From Oxytricha trifallax (taxonomy: Eukaryota; Ciliophora; Spirotrichea; Sporadotrichida; Oxytrichidae): DNA of 64,000 bases. Made by a program: the position numbers and the translations under genes. The stretch covers positions 186,001-250,000 of the forward strand of contig ARYC01000045.1 in assembly GCA_000711775.1 (NCBI GenBank), in the 5' to 3' direction. Positions 22,677 through 36,700 of this stretch are shown here, piece by piece (within the stretch, counting starts at the first letter, position 1; each line of letters opens with the position of its first letter). The notes under the pieces are model-generated. The model did no database searches. It was not told the DNA's origin and worked only from the letters and a program-made list of their open reading frames with translations.

Positions 22677-25600
22677 ATGTTCTACTTCGCTACTTTCTTC
22701 GAATATTGCTGTCTCTATTTCTTCATTTTAATGATTGGAGTTTAGTATGATCACGAAGCTCACAATTAATTAAAATCTAAGAATTGAATTAAAAATTACA
22801 TAGTTTTAAATAAAACTGATCAAATGAAGATATCCTTGAGTAATTTACTATTCAATTTAATTAATAATATTTATGAAACTTATTATAAATCTTTATTTTA
22901 AATAAATGGAGAGGATGATATTTCACAAAACATGCAATCTACTAGCAATTAATATTAAGACCATATCAATGATAATCACACTTAAAATTCACTAATTAAT
23001 TAAGCTTATATTTTATATTTTATAATCATAAATTATATATTTCAATTGAACTTACTAGAGCAAGGGAATAGCTAACTTAATAAAAAAAGCAAAGGTTTAT
23101 GACATTTATATGCAAGCTCAAAATAATTACTCATTCTTATCAGTTGCATCAGTTGTCATAAACTAATTTTGTATTAATAAAGTAATAAGTTTTCATGTTT
23201 TGGGAAGTAAGTTTAGCATCTTTCTATTTCATAATCATAGTAATATCGTTTTTTATGATAATATACTATGATTCACCCTAAAAAGCAACTAAACCCAATT
23301 TCTTTGCAAGAGTGCTTTCAGTGTTAGTGATTTTCCAATGCAAATTTTTCTTTACGGCGGAAGTATGGATAATATTTAAATTTAGTATATTTGAGGGAGG
23401 GAGGTGCGACCATTGATTTTTTTTCATTTTCTTTATGATTTTATGCTCTTAAAAGACACGGAACTGTTTCTGGAGACTTTTCTTGAGATTTCATCAATCT
23501 TTAGCACTTTTTATTTGGTTGATTCACATTTTTGAAATATAAAATATTTAAATCTTATTGCATTCGTTTTACTTCTTAGTTTAGTCTCTAGTTTTTACTA
23601 GACTTCTTTTTAAGTAAATATTACTAATTCAAGCTTTTTTTAAAATTTTAACAAAATAATAACAATTTTTGTTTAAAATTCTTAAAGGGTATGTTCAATC
23701 TATCAAGAACTAATGTGAAATAAATTATTTGATTTATAATTTAAGTAGAATTCATCTTAGTTTATATAAAAATTAGTGCCTAAAAGCTCACCCCTAGATC
23801 TCTGAACTAAGTTTTTTAATAATTCCTTAATTTTTATAGATAAATATTAGCATTTATTTTTTAATGGATAGTGGTGACAGCTTGTTCATTCTAAGGTTCA
23901 GCAAATTAGTAAATGTTCTTAATAGTTATCAGTGTCCTTAACATCATTATGATTTAATAATAAATGACAAATAATTGAATTTTTAATGGACTATTAGGCA
24001 ATAATAAATATTATTATATACTTTTTAATGATGTTAGTAGTAGACTTTTTCTTATTCAAATTATTCAATGTGCGGATAAAAAACAGTATGATTGTTTGGG
24101 CTTAAGTGAATAATATTCAGTTTTATGCGCTTATGGTTTTGAAATGTTTCATTGCTTCATGTCACATGATATCAAGTGTCAAGACTAAAATTGCACTTAC
24201 TATTAAAGAAGTACATTTAAAAATGGGATTAAGATAGTAATCATAAATTAAGCAACTGAACATTCCTTATAATCATAGGAATATTGCTGATTAAAGTTTG
24301 TTCACATTAGAATATTTGATTTAAAATTATTTATTAATTAATCAAGCTATAAGCAAATGTTTTTCTTAAAGCTAAAAAAATGAATTTATGTTGAAATGAA
24401 GCCTCAAATAGTTGAGTATAAATAAATTATGAGCTTATTTATTTAAAGTCAATTTAAATATTTTGATAAAATTTCCCAAAATTAGTTATAATCTACAATA
24501 GTATTTTATGTATATGCACCTAGGCTGTTATGCTATATATTTTACCAATCTACGACCCCATCTTTTAGAGATTTAAGCTATTTTAATCTTATAATTAATT
24601 AGATAACTCAATAAAATTGATTTCTCCTTATACCCCACTAAGTTTTTGAATTATAAAATGTTCAAATTTAAGCTGTTTCTATAACAAATCTTATTCGTAA
24701 TGAACATAACATTCCTTCTCTTCATATAACTTGATGTCCTTGACTACATGATAGAAGTTTCCATTATATTCTCTGTTTTGAGTTACTTCTTCATAGAAAT
24801 TGTTATCTGGGTGAGGAAGAAGGATATGTAGGGGAAGTATTTCCAAAATGAGCTCAAGGGGGAGTCAGACATAGAAAGGTTCTTATTGTAATATGTAGCA
24901 TGTTTGGAGAAGTATGAGACAGATATGGACTCATAGAGATAGTTACTACAGCTTCTATGGTTTCACAAGAATAATTGTCATAGATAAATCATTTAAAAGT
25001 ATCAAATACGCCACATACTTCTGTAAAACCAAATTTTGGTTCATATTTGTTCTAACCGAGATACCCCTCCTCCATACCCCTCCCCACCCCCAACCTATTT
25101 TATAATAAAAAAATAATTTAATAATTTATAAAATCTTTTATAAATGAGAATTTTGAAAATTATTGATTAAATAATTATAATAATTTATAAAATCTTTTAT
25201 AATGAGAATTTTAAAATTTTATTGATTGAATATTATTTTTATTTATAATTAAAGCTTAATAATCTTAATTATATTTAAATTAATAATAATGATTAATTTA
25301 TAAAATACTCATTTATAAAAGATTTTATAAATTATTAAATTATTTTATTATTATAAAATAGGTTGGGGGTGGAGGGGGTATGGGGAGGGGTATCTCGGTT
25401 AAGGTTGGGGAGGGTATCTCGGTTAGAACACATATTAATCCAAATATAAGATAAAGTGAATGCTTCTGCTATGATATTATGAATTCAGAAGGATAAGACG
25501 AAGAAGAAGTGGACGACTAACAAACTCTCTTGTAATAGAGTAATCAAATAGGGGTAAAATCATCAAACAATTAAGCATGATATTAAAAGTTTCTTTTCTT

Positions 25601-28600
25601 ATACAATGAATTTAAATGTCTTTTATTTAATACATAACTAAATTAATAACAATAACTTCATCGATAACAATAGAAATAATGAAATTATATGCATAGATCT
25701 TGCAACAATTTTAGATGTTGATAAGCCTCATAATGTGGAAGATTTGTTCAACAATGAATAATACTAAACCAAAGAAAACTTTTATAGATAAAATTTTCAA
25801 TTTGATATTTATAAATAATTGTGTTTTTGTATTTTTGTTTTTTTAGTTGAGCAAAGATCAAAGATATCTCAATCCAGCAAATAAATGTAAATCTTATATT
25901 ATTACATTAATTTTAATAAGCAAGTCAAAACATCTAACCAAACGACGGTTAAGAATCATATAAGAACTTGAACAATCTCTTTAGTTTCTAATGCAAGAAT
26001 TTCGTAAATCCTACTGTAGGCATGAACCAGTCTTAGGCTTTCAAAATCAAGAAGGAATAAAATTGTCCAATTTAAAATTTAGACTTAATTATGTTTGAGA
26101 AGGGCTTGGAGAAATCTGAGTATCATAGACGTGCTTTTAAATGCATATTAATGATACTTTACGAAATGATAAAGGAATTTGACATGAAATTGGATTTCAA
26201 AAACTAAAAGGTCATCTGCCTTAGAGCATACTTTGAACTTGAACATTTGAAAAATAAATTCCTATGTCACAGCTCAATTACAAGGCTTAGTTAACTTAAT
26301 TTAGGGTTGCTTAACATGATCATGATGCTTATTGATTCGTAGTATTTACTTGAACGGGCTCACAAGGGAAACTTTGATTAGGACTAGTCAAATATTGACA
26401 TGTACAAAGTCATTGATTAAAATGTGGAACTACATAATTTCTTCAAAATGAATGACGAGATTTCTTGTTTAATTAATCATTTAAACAAAGAAGATAGCAT
26501 GTTTTAGAATTTTCTGAGTATTTTTTAATAATCAATTAATTTCAAATTTCAACTTATGCCAATTAATTTTGGACAAGACTTACACAAGAGAACCAAGACT
26601 TAGAAGCTTTATATAAAGATGGTATTTAAGTAGCCAGAATGATAAATTTAATAGTTAATACCTTTGACTCACTGCAAAATACAAATAAAAGAAACTACTA
26701 GATTTACTATCACTATGCAGTATTCCAAAAATACATCCTCAACAACGATCACTCTTGTGACTTATACTTGCAAAAAATGGAATAGTTGAGAGACCTGAGA
26801 TTATCAATTAAAAATAAGTATAAGGAGGACACTCTCTAAACAGATTCCGATGAGGCTGCTTTTATCATAGTAAAGGCCTCTTTTAAGGAGTTTGGTTAGA
26901 TTCTTTTTGTGAATAGGACTGCTTCATTATGGCTTGGCTATGAAAACTATTATCTAATTTCGAAATCAATCAACCTAATGATGCCTTCAATCATTTCTGA
27001 AAGCCATCACAAATTTTGGAAAAAGTTCAACGAATTTGGAGTTCCTTCATTTATAGAAAGAGAACAGCATTTATTTATGAAAAAGAGCAATGGTTATGTT
27101 TTTCCAGCTTTGGTATACGTAAAATTTAATCATGATAAATAATTTGGACATACTTTCATAGCTGTGGTTAATAAAGCCAAAGAGTTAACACCCTTTAAAA
27201 CTGCTAGAAAGTATAAGCCTGAAGAGTTAATGATAATAATGACAGACGATAAAGGACATATTGTAGAAGTAAATGAAACTGTCAATGACATTCTAGGTAT
27301 AAATAGCGCTTTTGTGGAATAAAATTCTAGATATATCTCTGATGCTCTGAAAATCGATTAGGTTTTTGACATTTTTCACAATGACTTTGATAATTATTAT
27401 ACCAGTGAGAGTGTCTGTTCCCTAAACCTTACTTTTGCTGCTTAAATTCTCAATGAAAAATTGAAATCTTATGATTAGACTAACTTTCAAACAATCACTG
27501 ATTTTGGTAATCTGTAAAGTACCACTAATAATCTAATGTCTATAAAAATGATGACCCAAAATTACAAAGAGGGAATTTTAGTGGTAAAATACTTCTTTAT
27601 TGGTTTAAATGACAAACAATTTGATGAGATAAAACGTATAGACAACGTTTTGGATAATACAAATTTATTAAAGCTTGATGATAATTAGGCAACTTTTAGT
27701 GAAAACGAAGCTATGAGTATGGAAAGCTAATCTATTGAAGTAAATAATGAGGGAAAGGATATTCAGGCTTTAATTGAATCTAAAAGAACCCCAAAAATGC
27801 TGAGACTTATACTATAACTCGTTACTCTCTGCTTTTTAATCATGATCACTATTAGCATAACTAATCTGGTAAGATTCATAGAAACAGATGCACAGGCAGA
27901 GGAACAAATTCATATCACAAGCTTTGTTTTAGACAGGTTAATTTATACTTCAAAATCAATAAGTTTGATGTAATGTCTTTTATCTATTAAATAGCAAGCA
28001 GAAAAGAAGACCTTATATAATAACATTTTGAAGATCTTTGGATTTACTAACATGAATTCGCTAACAGACCTTCTTAAAGAGAAAATTATATTAAACATAG
28101 ATTTGATTAAGGACAGACAAACTTAAATTGATTAGAATTATAGATTCTTTGAAGGGAATGCTTTCATTAATAGTTTAAGAATCAAAACCAGTAAATTATA
28201 AAAACTTAAATTACTAAAATCTAATAATTAAAACAATTAAATAAAAGACTCTTTTGTAATATTTTCCCTCAGAATTATTAGTAATTTATACCTTTTCAAA
28301 AATAATTTATGGTTTAAATTGATTAAACTGTTCCAGTATGGTCAATAAGTAAAAATGGCTATAGCTACAGTTAAAATTAAACAATGAACACTGCATTTAA
28401 TCTTTTCGTTTAACAAGCATAGGCTATTGTAACAAACGAATTTGACTCTTAATATCAAAACAGAGGAATAATATTTGATACTTATGAAAACCAATATAGA
28501 AATGTCTCTGCAAGAGTATCGAAGAATGCAACTTTTTTTCCGAAAAATGTATTGGATCTGGAGCAATAAATATTTTCTTTCTATAAAACTGGCTTTGATG

Positions 28601-29319
28601 AGCTAATTGATTTAAATTATCGTGTTGCCGATGCTTACGTAGAGGAATCATTGAGATAGTTCGATGGAAACTAGAACTTAGCTTTAATTATGATGTTAAT
28701 TAGTGTTAGTTCTATATTTGTGATTTTCTTAGCTGTGATACCTCAGTTCTCTAAAATTGAGAATAGGAAGTATTAAGTACTCGGATTCTTCTTTTTATTA
28801 TAACCAGACACTGTTAAGGTCTGTCACGATCGTAGTAATGCCTTTGAGGACTATAAATTTTACATTCAATCTTAAAATTCATCATTGATATAAACCCTAA
28901 AATAGAAATATTTAATCTTTATATTATTATAGTTCTATGACAAATTCGAGATTGACGAAGAGGAATACAAAAAACAAATATATTTTGAAAAATTTAAGGA
29001 AATCCTACGATAATCAGTTACCAGGAAAAAACAACTATCTGTACCTAAATTAACTTTAAGTTCATCACAAGTTAGAAAGTCGAAAGATTTGAATGGGCAT
29101 GTAAATGATGAATTGCTAAGCGAAGACTCTTAAGATGACATTTTTATGCAAATTTAACTATCATAAAAGATATAACTGGCGAGAGGGATCAGTTAATAAG
29201 TTCATAATCGAAAGTTTGGGAAGAAAATTTCAGATAACGATATTGCTTAGTTAAAATATTAAAATGAGATGAATAAATCAAATAAATTCATTTCATTATT
29301 TTGTAAATATAATAGCTGA
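22677..29319 (+). CDS. Large PAS-containing membrane protein, TmcB-like
   Basis: A ciliate-expanded family of very large polytopic proteins related to 'tiny macrocysts protein B'. The ATG at 22677 opens a hydrophobic start (MFYFATFFEYCCLYFFILMI). Several transmembrane stretches follow (for example ASFYFIIIVISFFMIIYY and EVSIIFSVLSYFFIEIVIW). After cytosolic helices comes the PAS-like block with NLMMPSIISESHHKFW, then KKSNGYVFPALVYVK and MTDDKGHIVEVNETVNDILG. Two more membrane helices (LVTLCFLIMITISITNLV and LIMMLISVSSIFVIFLAVIP) flank an outer loop, and a charged tail ends at TGA 29317-29319. Several inserts break the frame. The best resolved is the 389-bp inverted-repeat IES at 25048-25436. 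Smaller junctions in 23400-24660 and 25560-26110 were not all solved. Confidence 0.65.
25048..25436. mobile_element. 389-bp long-inverted-repeat element acting as an IES, pointer CATATT
   Basis: CATATT flanks it at 25042-25047 and 25431-25436. The left end starts TGTTCTAACCGAGATACCCC, a C-rich tract to about 25095 followed by AT-rich sequence. The right end is its inverted copy (about 25330-25430) ending CTCGGTTAGAACA, with the last ~30 bp partly duplicated (GGTATCTCGGTT twice). The inverted arms are about 90 bp each. Removal of 389 nt joins QNQILVHI to NPNIRQSECF in frame inside the TmcB-like gene. No coding capacity, so it is a MITE-like element whose 6-bp flank serves as the excision pointer. 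Confidence 0.8.
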
Positions 29320-30719
29320 CCACATTTTTAAATTTCCAATCTTTTTTACCTCTACTTATGATATTTAGTAACAATAGGTATATTTCCATTTAAAAAAATA
29401 AAAGATAAATAATCAAGAAGTAATAATAATAAATCATTCTATTTCTTAAAAATAAAATAACTATCAATTTAGGAAGTTGATTTTTGCATCTTAAGATTTG
29501 AAAAAAAATTAAATAAACTTGTTAATTTTTAAAAATAAACCTTATTTAATAATTATTTTAGTGTGTACAGATTTTTAATTGTAATTATGTTTATTTTACC
29601 TAGTTTTAATATGAAAGAATAATATCATAAAATTGATTATAGAATTAAAAAAACTATAAAAATTGTATTTATTTTAAAAATCCATTATAAAAAATGTCAC
29701 ATTAAATAAGATCTTCTTGAAATACTTATAGAATATGATTTATTGAGGAAATAATTTAAAGAAAGATTGATTTATGATATTTAAAGATTATTTGACAAAA
29801 GATGTATATAATATAATTATGTAACATTAAGTTTAAATTATAAAAAATTTATGAATTTTATATTTAAATAAACTCAAACAATATTCATTTCTCCTTCCAA
29901 AAGATCAATAAACTTTATTTAAACCTCTTAAATTTATATTTAAATTCAAACATATTTAACAAGAATCTCAATTTTAAGCCATAATCAAACACTGCATTAC
30001 AATATTATTATAATATATTATTATTTAAAAAGTAATAATTATAATAAAATATAGTTTAAATATTTTTATTATTTATAATATTCCTCATTAAACTTTCAAA
30101 GAAACTTCAATTCAAAAAGAGATTCTAACTCAATTAGCTATAAATTTATTGAATTTATTAAATTTTTATGAATTTAATTATAGTTCTCGAGTGTCCCAAC
30201 AGAGTACAATAAAGATCAAGAGAAGAAAGTTCACTTTGTAGAAGATAATTCAATTTTATATTTGGGAGGGGAAGTTTCCTGTCCCTCTACGGAAGTTTCC
30301 CACCCCCTCCCTGCGGAATTTTCCTACCCCCCTCTGAAATTAAAATTAAAATTATACCTTGAACCTATATTAAAAATATTGTAATAGAATTCCAAGGTCT
30401 ATATTTATCCATTGTCTCATTATATATTGTAAAATATGTTGCCCTAATTATTTTAGTTAATAATATAAATTTACTTAGATATAATATTTGTAATTTATAT
30501 AATGATAAAAAATATACTAAAGGTTAAAATAAGAATTATTATAACATAAATGATAAAAAATATATCGAGAAATTAAAAAGAATTCTATATTTTTAAGCAT
30601 GGAGCAGGAAACTTCCCTCCTATTTTTACTATATAAACAACTATTTAAGTGACATAATATTTCTTCATTTTTATATTATTTTAATTTATTCAGTGTACTC
30701 ATAAAGTTCTCCCTTTATC
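29320..30719. other. AT-rich intergenic region
   Basis: About 1.4 kb without a recognisable gene. It contains copy 2 of element A (30264-30620); otherwise only low-complexity A/T sequence. Confidence 0.5.
30264..30620. mobile_element. MITE-like element A, copy 2
   Basis: The left end reads GGGAGGGGAAGTTTCCTG (30264-30281), followed by two more degenerate 'GGAAGTTTCC' units among C-runs up to about 30332. The right end is GGAGCAGGAAACTTCCCTCC (30601-30620). The ends match those of 6168-6687 but the interiors differ, and this copy is shorter (357 bp) with no helix-turn-helix frame. A diverged, non-autonomous relative. Confidence 0.55.
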
Positions 30720-33700
30720 ATGAGAGCTAATTCTCAACAGCCCTCCCAAAAAAATGATAAAGAATTGAATTTAGAGATTGATAAGAAATCACAAAATTAC
30801 AAGGACATTAAAGTTTCACGATTGAGTTCTACCATACAAAAGCTAAAAAACGGTTTTAAAAGCTATTAAATAAAAATCAATAATTTATGATGATTTACAT
30901 TAATTTCTTAAAATATAAACCCTCTTAATGTGTAGGATATAGTTATAGAAGATGCTATAATATAATTAATTATTTAAAACATCTAATTAATTTTGGAACG
31001 GATATAAATTCTATCTTTTATTATTATAACGATGACAGTTATTCCCCATTTATATAGAATAGATCATAGACAAGAAGTTCAAATTTCACATAAAAGAAAG
31101 TTGAAAACAATAAAAACAAACAAGATTTTGATTAGATTTCTAGTTCGATAAGTAACAAACAAAATACTGTTTTATTTTATTTATATTGATCCTTTGAAAA
31201 TATATTGACAAATTATTATTGATAGAGTTGGCTTAAAATTTTATATTTATAAAATATTAGAAGAAATGAAGAGTCAAAATCAAAAATCAACTTCTTAAAC
31301 AAAGATCTAGTAACTTTAAATCCAAATGTTTAAATTGAGGACCTAGAGGAGATAAAGATATAATTTGATAAAAATTTGAACAATTTAGAAAATAAATTCT
31401 ATTATTAAATGCGATTTAATAGTAGATTTTACAATAAAAAATTTTTTTAGTGAATTAATTAATTTTATTATGTAACAAACATTTTTAAAAAAATACAATC
31501 TAATCAGCTTTGTTTATAATTGTTAATCACTATAAATATTCTAATTTAATAATCAAATTTTTAATTCTTTAAATTATTATATTTAACAATAGAAAAGGTA
31601 ACTTCCATAGACAGGAAGACGAAAAAGTAAATTTTATAGTAAAAAAGATGAAAGCTTTGAAGAGTAGTAAATGAAAGCAGATTTAAGATTTTAAGGGGTT
31701 ATTGAGGAGATTAACACTATAGAATAAAATGATGAATCAAGGAAAAATCATATGAATGTGAAACAGACATCACAATCGCTCTCTAACTCTATTGATTATA
31801 ATTAAAACAAAAGTTTATTTATTTTTATAAATGAAATCTTTAGATTTTGGATGAAATTCATATTTTATATTTTAATATAAGCAAAAAAAATACAATTTTA
31901 AAAAGTTAGGAGGTTTAAATGATGAAGAAGCATAAAAATTACAAAATTGTTTTAGATTTTCATTTTTTTCAAAGAAGGTGATGAAGTATTAAGACCTGGC
32001 TAAGCATTTAGAACTACCAAAGTAGTAACTCCTAGTCCTCATAGAAAGTTTTAATTTTTAATTATAATTAGTAAAATTATGAATAAAAATTAATTAAATA
32101 AATAAAAAGCATCTTGAAACAATTAAGAAAATGAGAAATGCTTCATTTATAATAGATCTCTAAATATTAATCATTATTCATTAATAATTAGAGGAAGGGG
32201 GCATACCCTCTTTATAAATCTTTTATTTAAATAGGAAAGTTTTTCAGAAAATTAAAAAAATCCTTATATTTTAAAAAGGCGGGAGTTTATTCCAAAATAA
32301 AACAATTATATTTAGAACAAAATCTTTGTTTATAAATTGACATAATCTTTTTGAATATTTATAATAAATCAATCAATAATTAATTTTAACTAAATAAGGA
32401 ATATTTTTTTTTAAAAAAATAAACGAAGTTTTAATTTTTTATATAATTTGAATACTAATTCATATTATAATGAATAAGTATAACTTTGTACTTTGACATA
32501 ATTTAAGCTAGGAATTTAATTTTAGTTCAGGTATTGAAGAACTAAAGATTGTAATTAAAATTTATAATAAACACTATAAATAAAAATTCCACTTAGATGG
32601 TGCACTAAAGGAAACTGTCCCATTTTGATAATATTTAAATTATAAAGTTCAAAGACAAAAGATAACTAACAATTTGAGAATCACAAAAGAAGATCTATAA
32701 AAAGACTTGGAGCAAATAAAATCCCCATAATTCAGATAAACTATAAAACTTGGAAGTCCAAATGAAGCATCTAATCAAAACAAAATGTCTTAAACATTTA
32801 TATTGATTAATCAAATGTTTGGAAATGTTTATATCCATAAGATAAATATCTACTTCAGCGTCTTTTGATTTGATTTGTTTTTTTAGTCACTTTGCAAAGC
32901 TCCTATAGAATGATTCTTCTTGTAAAACTACTAAATAAATTAAAATTCACATATTTATAGGTTATATTTCTATGAACGGTATGTTATCTTATCCTCATTT
33001 ATATATTTTTGTAATCATATTTTCAGTTAGATTTAAATAATTTATGAATGTTTTCAGCATAAACCTCAATAAAACTGAAAAAACTTCTCAGTTCTTTAAA
33101 AACGAAAGTAATAACTCTGATTGTTATTAATTTAAAATTTCATTATAAGATTTATATATTTAGGTAACTTTCCAAATTTTAAATATAATTTCTTTTAAAA
33201 ATGATGAAGAAGTTCAGGAATCTCAAATAAAGCTAGATCTAAACTAGTACAATTCACATTTCTCAATGAGTTCTGAGTTCATGAACACTATGCCTTAACC
33301 ATTCCAGCACACAAATGAGAATCTATAGAACGAATTGTACTAGCTTCAATCAAAACTCCAAAAGCCCTAAATGAGGTTTATAAGTGCTATGATTTTAAGG
33401 GAATTTGTTAGGGTTGAGGTTATTGATAGGTTTTAATGTGAAATTTTTAGTAAATTCATTTAATTTAATCTCTCAAAGTGAACTTTTGGATCATGTGATA
33501 GAGGTATGAAGTTTATCTTGCTTAACCAAAACTCTATCTGCTCTATTGATATGTTCGATCTTGAGTTTGGCTTTTACTATTATTTACTTTGCCATTTGCT
33601 TCATTGATTAAGACACTATTTTTTGTAAATAAATTGCTTTATTCTTTGCCTTGAATCTTTCTCGCACCTTGTAAAGTAGTAATTGTTGCGAGGCATATCG

Positions 33701-36700
33701 CACTATATTATTGCCGCCAAAAAGCCCACACATCCCACTATATGTCTCTATCTCTCCAGTCTGCTCTTTCTGGATAATAGCTTTGAGTTTCTATAGCACT
33801 TCCAATCCTTGATACTTCCACTCTTAAGACTCTGTTGAAATCAATAATATTTACTGTTACTGGTGAAAATTTCAGCATAATATTCTCAGGCTTGATAACT
33901 CGGTGAACAAAGCCTAACTTATGAAGCTCTTTGATTCCTTGTATAGCTTCGGTTTATATTAATGCAAGCTATTTATGATTTCTTTGATCAGTTATGAAAT
34001 CTCTGATGGCCATTTCAAATAATGGTAGTCTGAAAGCTGCAAGATCTTTGACTAGGAGAACAGCATATAGCTTTGTTAAGTATTTGCATTCTTTAAACTT
34101 AGCCTGAGTGAGTACTTAATACTCATTTGTTAACTACATTTAATATTTATGGTAAAAGTTGAAAGGATAAACCTTGTAAGCATGCTGATTATCCTTAATA
34201 ACTTTCTTGTCATAGGAGTCCTCTAGTATAAGGTAGCTTTGGAGAGAAGAATCTAAATCAATCTATTCAAGTTCTGGAATTTTCTTGTATTATATTTTAA
34301 TCATGATTTAGTGACCTCTGATGCTAAGAGGTTGTGTGCTAACCTCACATACTCTGATTTGCTTGCTTATTAAAGCTCCGCAACTTAAAGAGGCTCTCTT
34401 GCTTTTCTTTTGTTGAGTAACTTTAGTTGAGTGTCTTAATCTGCAACTTCTATTTCTTTTTTTGTGGGCTTTTAATGGATGCTTCTTTAAGTCTCTTGTA
34501 TGAGTGTACTACTAATGGCACTCAAAGCAATCATACTTTCCATCAACTTTATCTTGCTTTAAGTATTTTAAAGGCTTAGCTTCTTTATGGACCTTCATAT
34601 ACCTGTACCAGCTAGATTTATGAGTGAAATCTCTTTACACTTCTCACAAATATACTTCAATTTCCTCTGCTTATATTGAAATTTCGTTTCTAACTTTCTC
34701 CTCTTCTCCAACTCCAACACTCTTATTTGTCAGTTATTTTCTTTTATTAATTTCTATTTTAATAAAAGAAAACTCAAGTGATAGCCCTGGTAGTTCTTTA
34801 TAAGAGTTCACCTCACAGATATCACACTTTTTATTGTTACCAAAGGTAAGTCTCATTTAGTTTAATGAGAGTTCTGTTGTTTTTCTCAAAATTTTAGAGC
34901 TTATATTTAAATTTGAATTTAAAATTATAAAACTGCCTCTATTACTAAGACCTCATATGAGAGGTTTGCAAGCCTACTAGTTTCAAGGGAGGTTATAAGA
35001 ATATTAGAGAAGAATTATGAGTGTTAAGAGACGATCCAGCTCTAAATATGGGTGAGAAAGAAACCATTATTTATATCAATTATAAGTTAATTACAGTACG
35101 TATCGATTTAGGAGGTGCACCAAATTAAGTGCGTACTGCTTTAGGAGGTATTTTGGGATTTTATGATTAAATTTAGGGTGCTCCTAATTAAGTACTAGCA
35201 TTAATTAATGCTCCTAATTAAGTACTAGCATTTTAGGAGCTGCTCCTAATTAAGTACGTACCAATTTAAATAAAAAAATATAGAACTATAACAGTAGAAA
35301 TTTATACCAATCTCTCAAATTTGAAACCAGTTCTCAAAATCTTCTCTTTATCCTTCTTAGAGGTTGACCTCCTATAAGATGCCCATATTTAATAGTAAGT
35401 TTTACAGATGTATTTAATTAAAATCAATAAATTTGAATTTGATTATCATTTCTTAGATCTGTAAACAAGATAGAGTCAATGAATAATGCAATGAAAAGTG
35501 TGCAAGCACAAGAATTGATTCAAAGATTTAGAAGCAAGGAGGATTTGCATCGCTACCTGGTGAAGCAAGGTAATGAACTCATAGTTGCTAATCTTGATTA
35601 TGTAGTTGGTTTGTTCTTGCCAACAATGGAAGGTACTAAAATTTCATTTCTAAGAGCGATACTCTGCGAAGAGAAGAAAGCATTGAAAACTTAAGAAGTA
35701 AAGTTTGCAGAGATTCCAAACTATCCAGAAATCTCAGTGACTAACTTATACGATGATGATATGAATAACCCAGAGGTTTCACAGTACCTGCCTACTAAGA
35801 AGCAGTTGTCAAATAAAGTAACTGAAAGAAACCTTTTCTTTGGCATACTTGCAACTATCAAAAGTGATTACTTGAAAGAAATTATTCAAGAATCTCATAA
35901 GAAAAGGTACAGCATCTATTCAGAAGATAAGGAGAAACAAGGGATCAAGATAAGTGAGAGCTGGCTATCAGAGCTGCAGAAGCACCCTTATATTTCAAGT
36001 AAGATTTGTAGCTTAACTCTTTAGAAAAATCTGGTACTGGTATCTTCTTGATGAAGGAATAGTGCAAGCTTCACAGAGAAAATTCGCAGACAAAGTATGA
36101 AGTTAGAAAGAGAATTTATTCAAAAAATTAATCTCCATAGTCAATGAACATAGATGCTGGAGCTGGTAGCAAGAGAAGCAACATAGGCCCAAGCAAGCCT
36201 TAAGAGGATGAAAAAAAGAGAAGCCAGCTCCTACTAAAGAATTTTAAATGTGACTTATATATTATATTCATTAACTTAACTACAAAACTTACTTATATAC
36301 ATTTACTCTCCCTTCTTTTGCACACTTTTAAGCCAATTAATTAACTACTCTTTTCGCTGAACTTTTAATAAAGTCTACTGTATCGATAGGTAGGTCATGC
36401 ATCAAAAGGTATAGCAGCGGTTTCTTTTAATGACATTTTTATATTTCCCAGTAGAACTCAATTCCATTAAAATATGGACTGTAATGTACATTGAACACTG
36501 AAGTTATTCTAAGTTGCTCATAACTCTTGCTTGCTTCTTTAGTCTTATGATCAGAAAGATTATCAACAAGCAGTATAATATCTTATTCAGGGTACTTCTC
36601 TCTGAGCTGTTCTAAGAATTTTATATACTGTCTGTCTTAATAGAGCGAGGATGAATAACATAAGTTTCTAAACCAGCATCCTCACTAATTCCTCCAAGAA

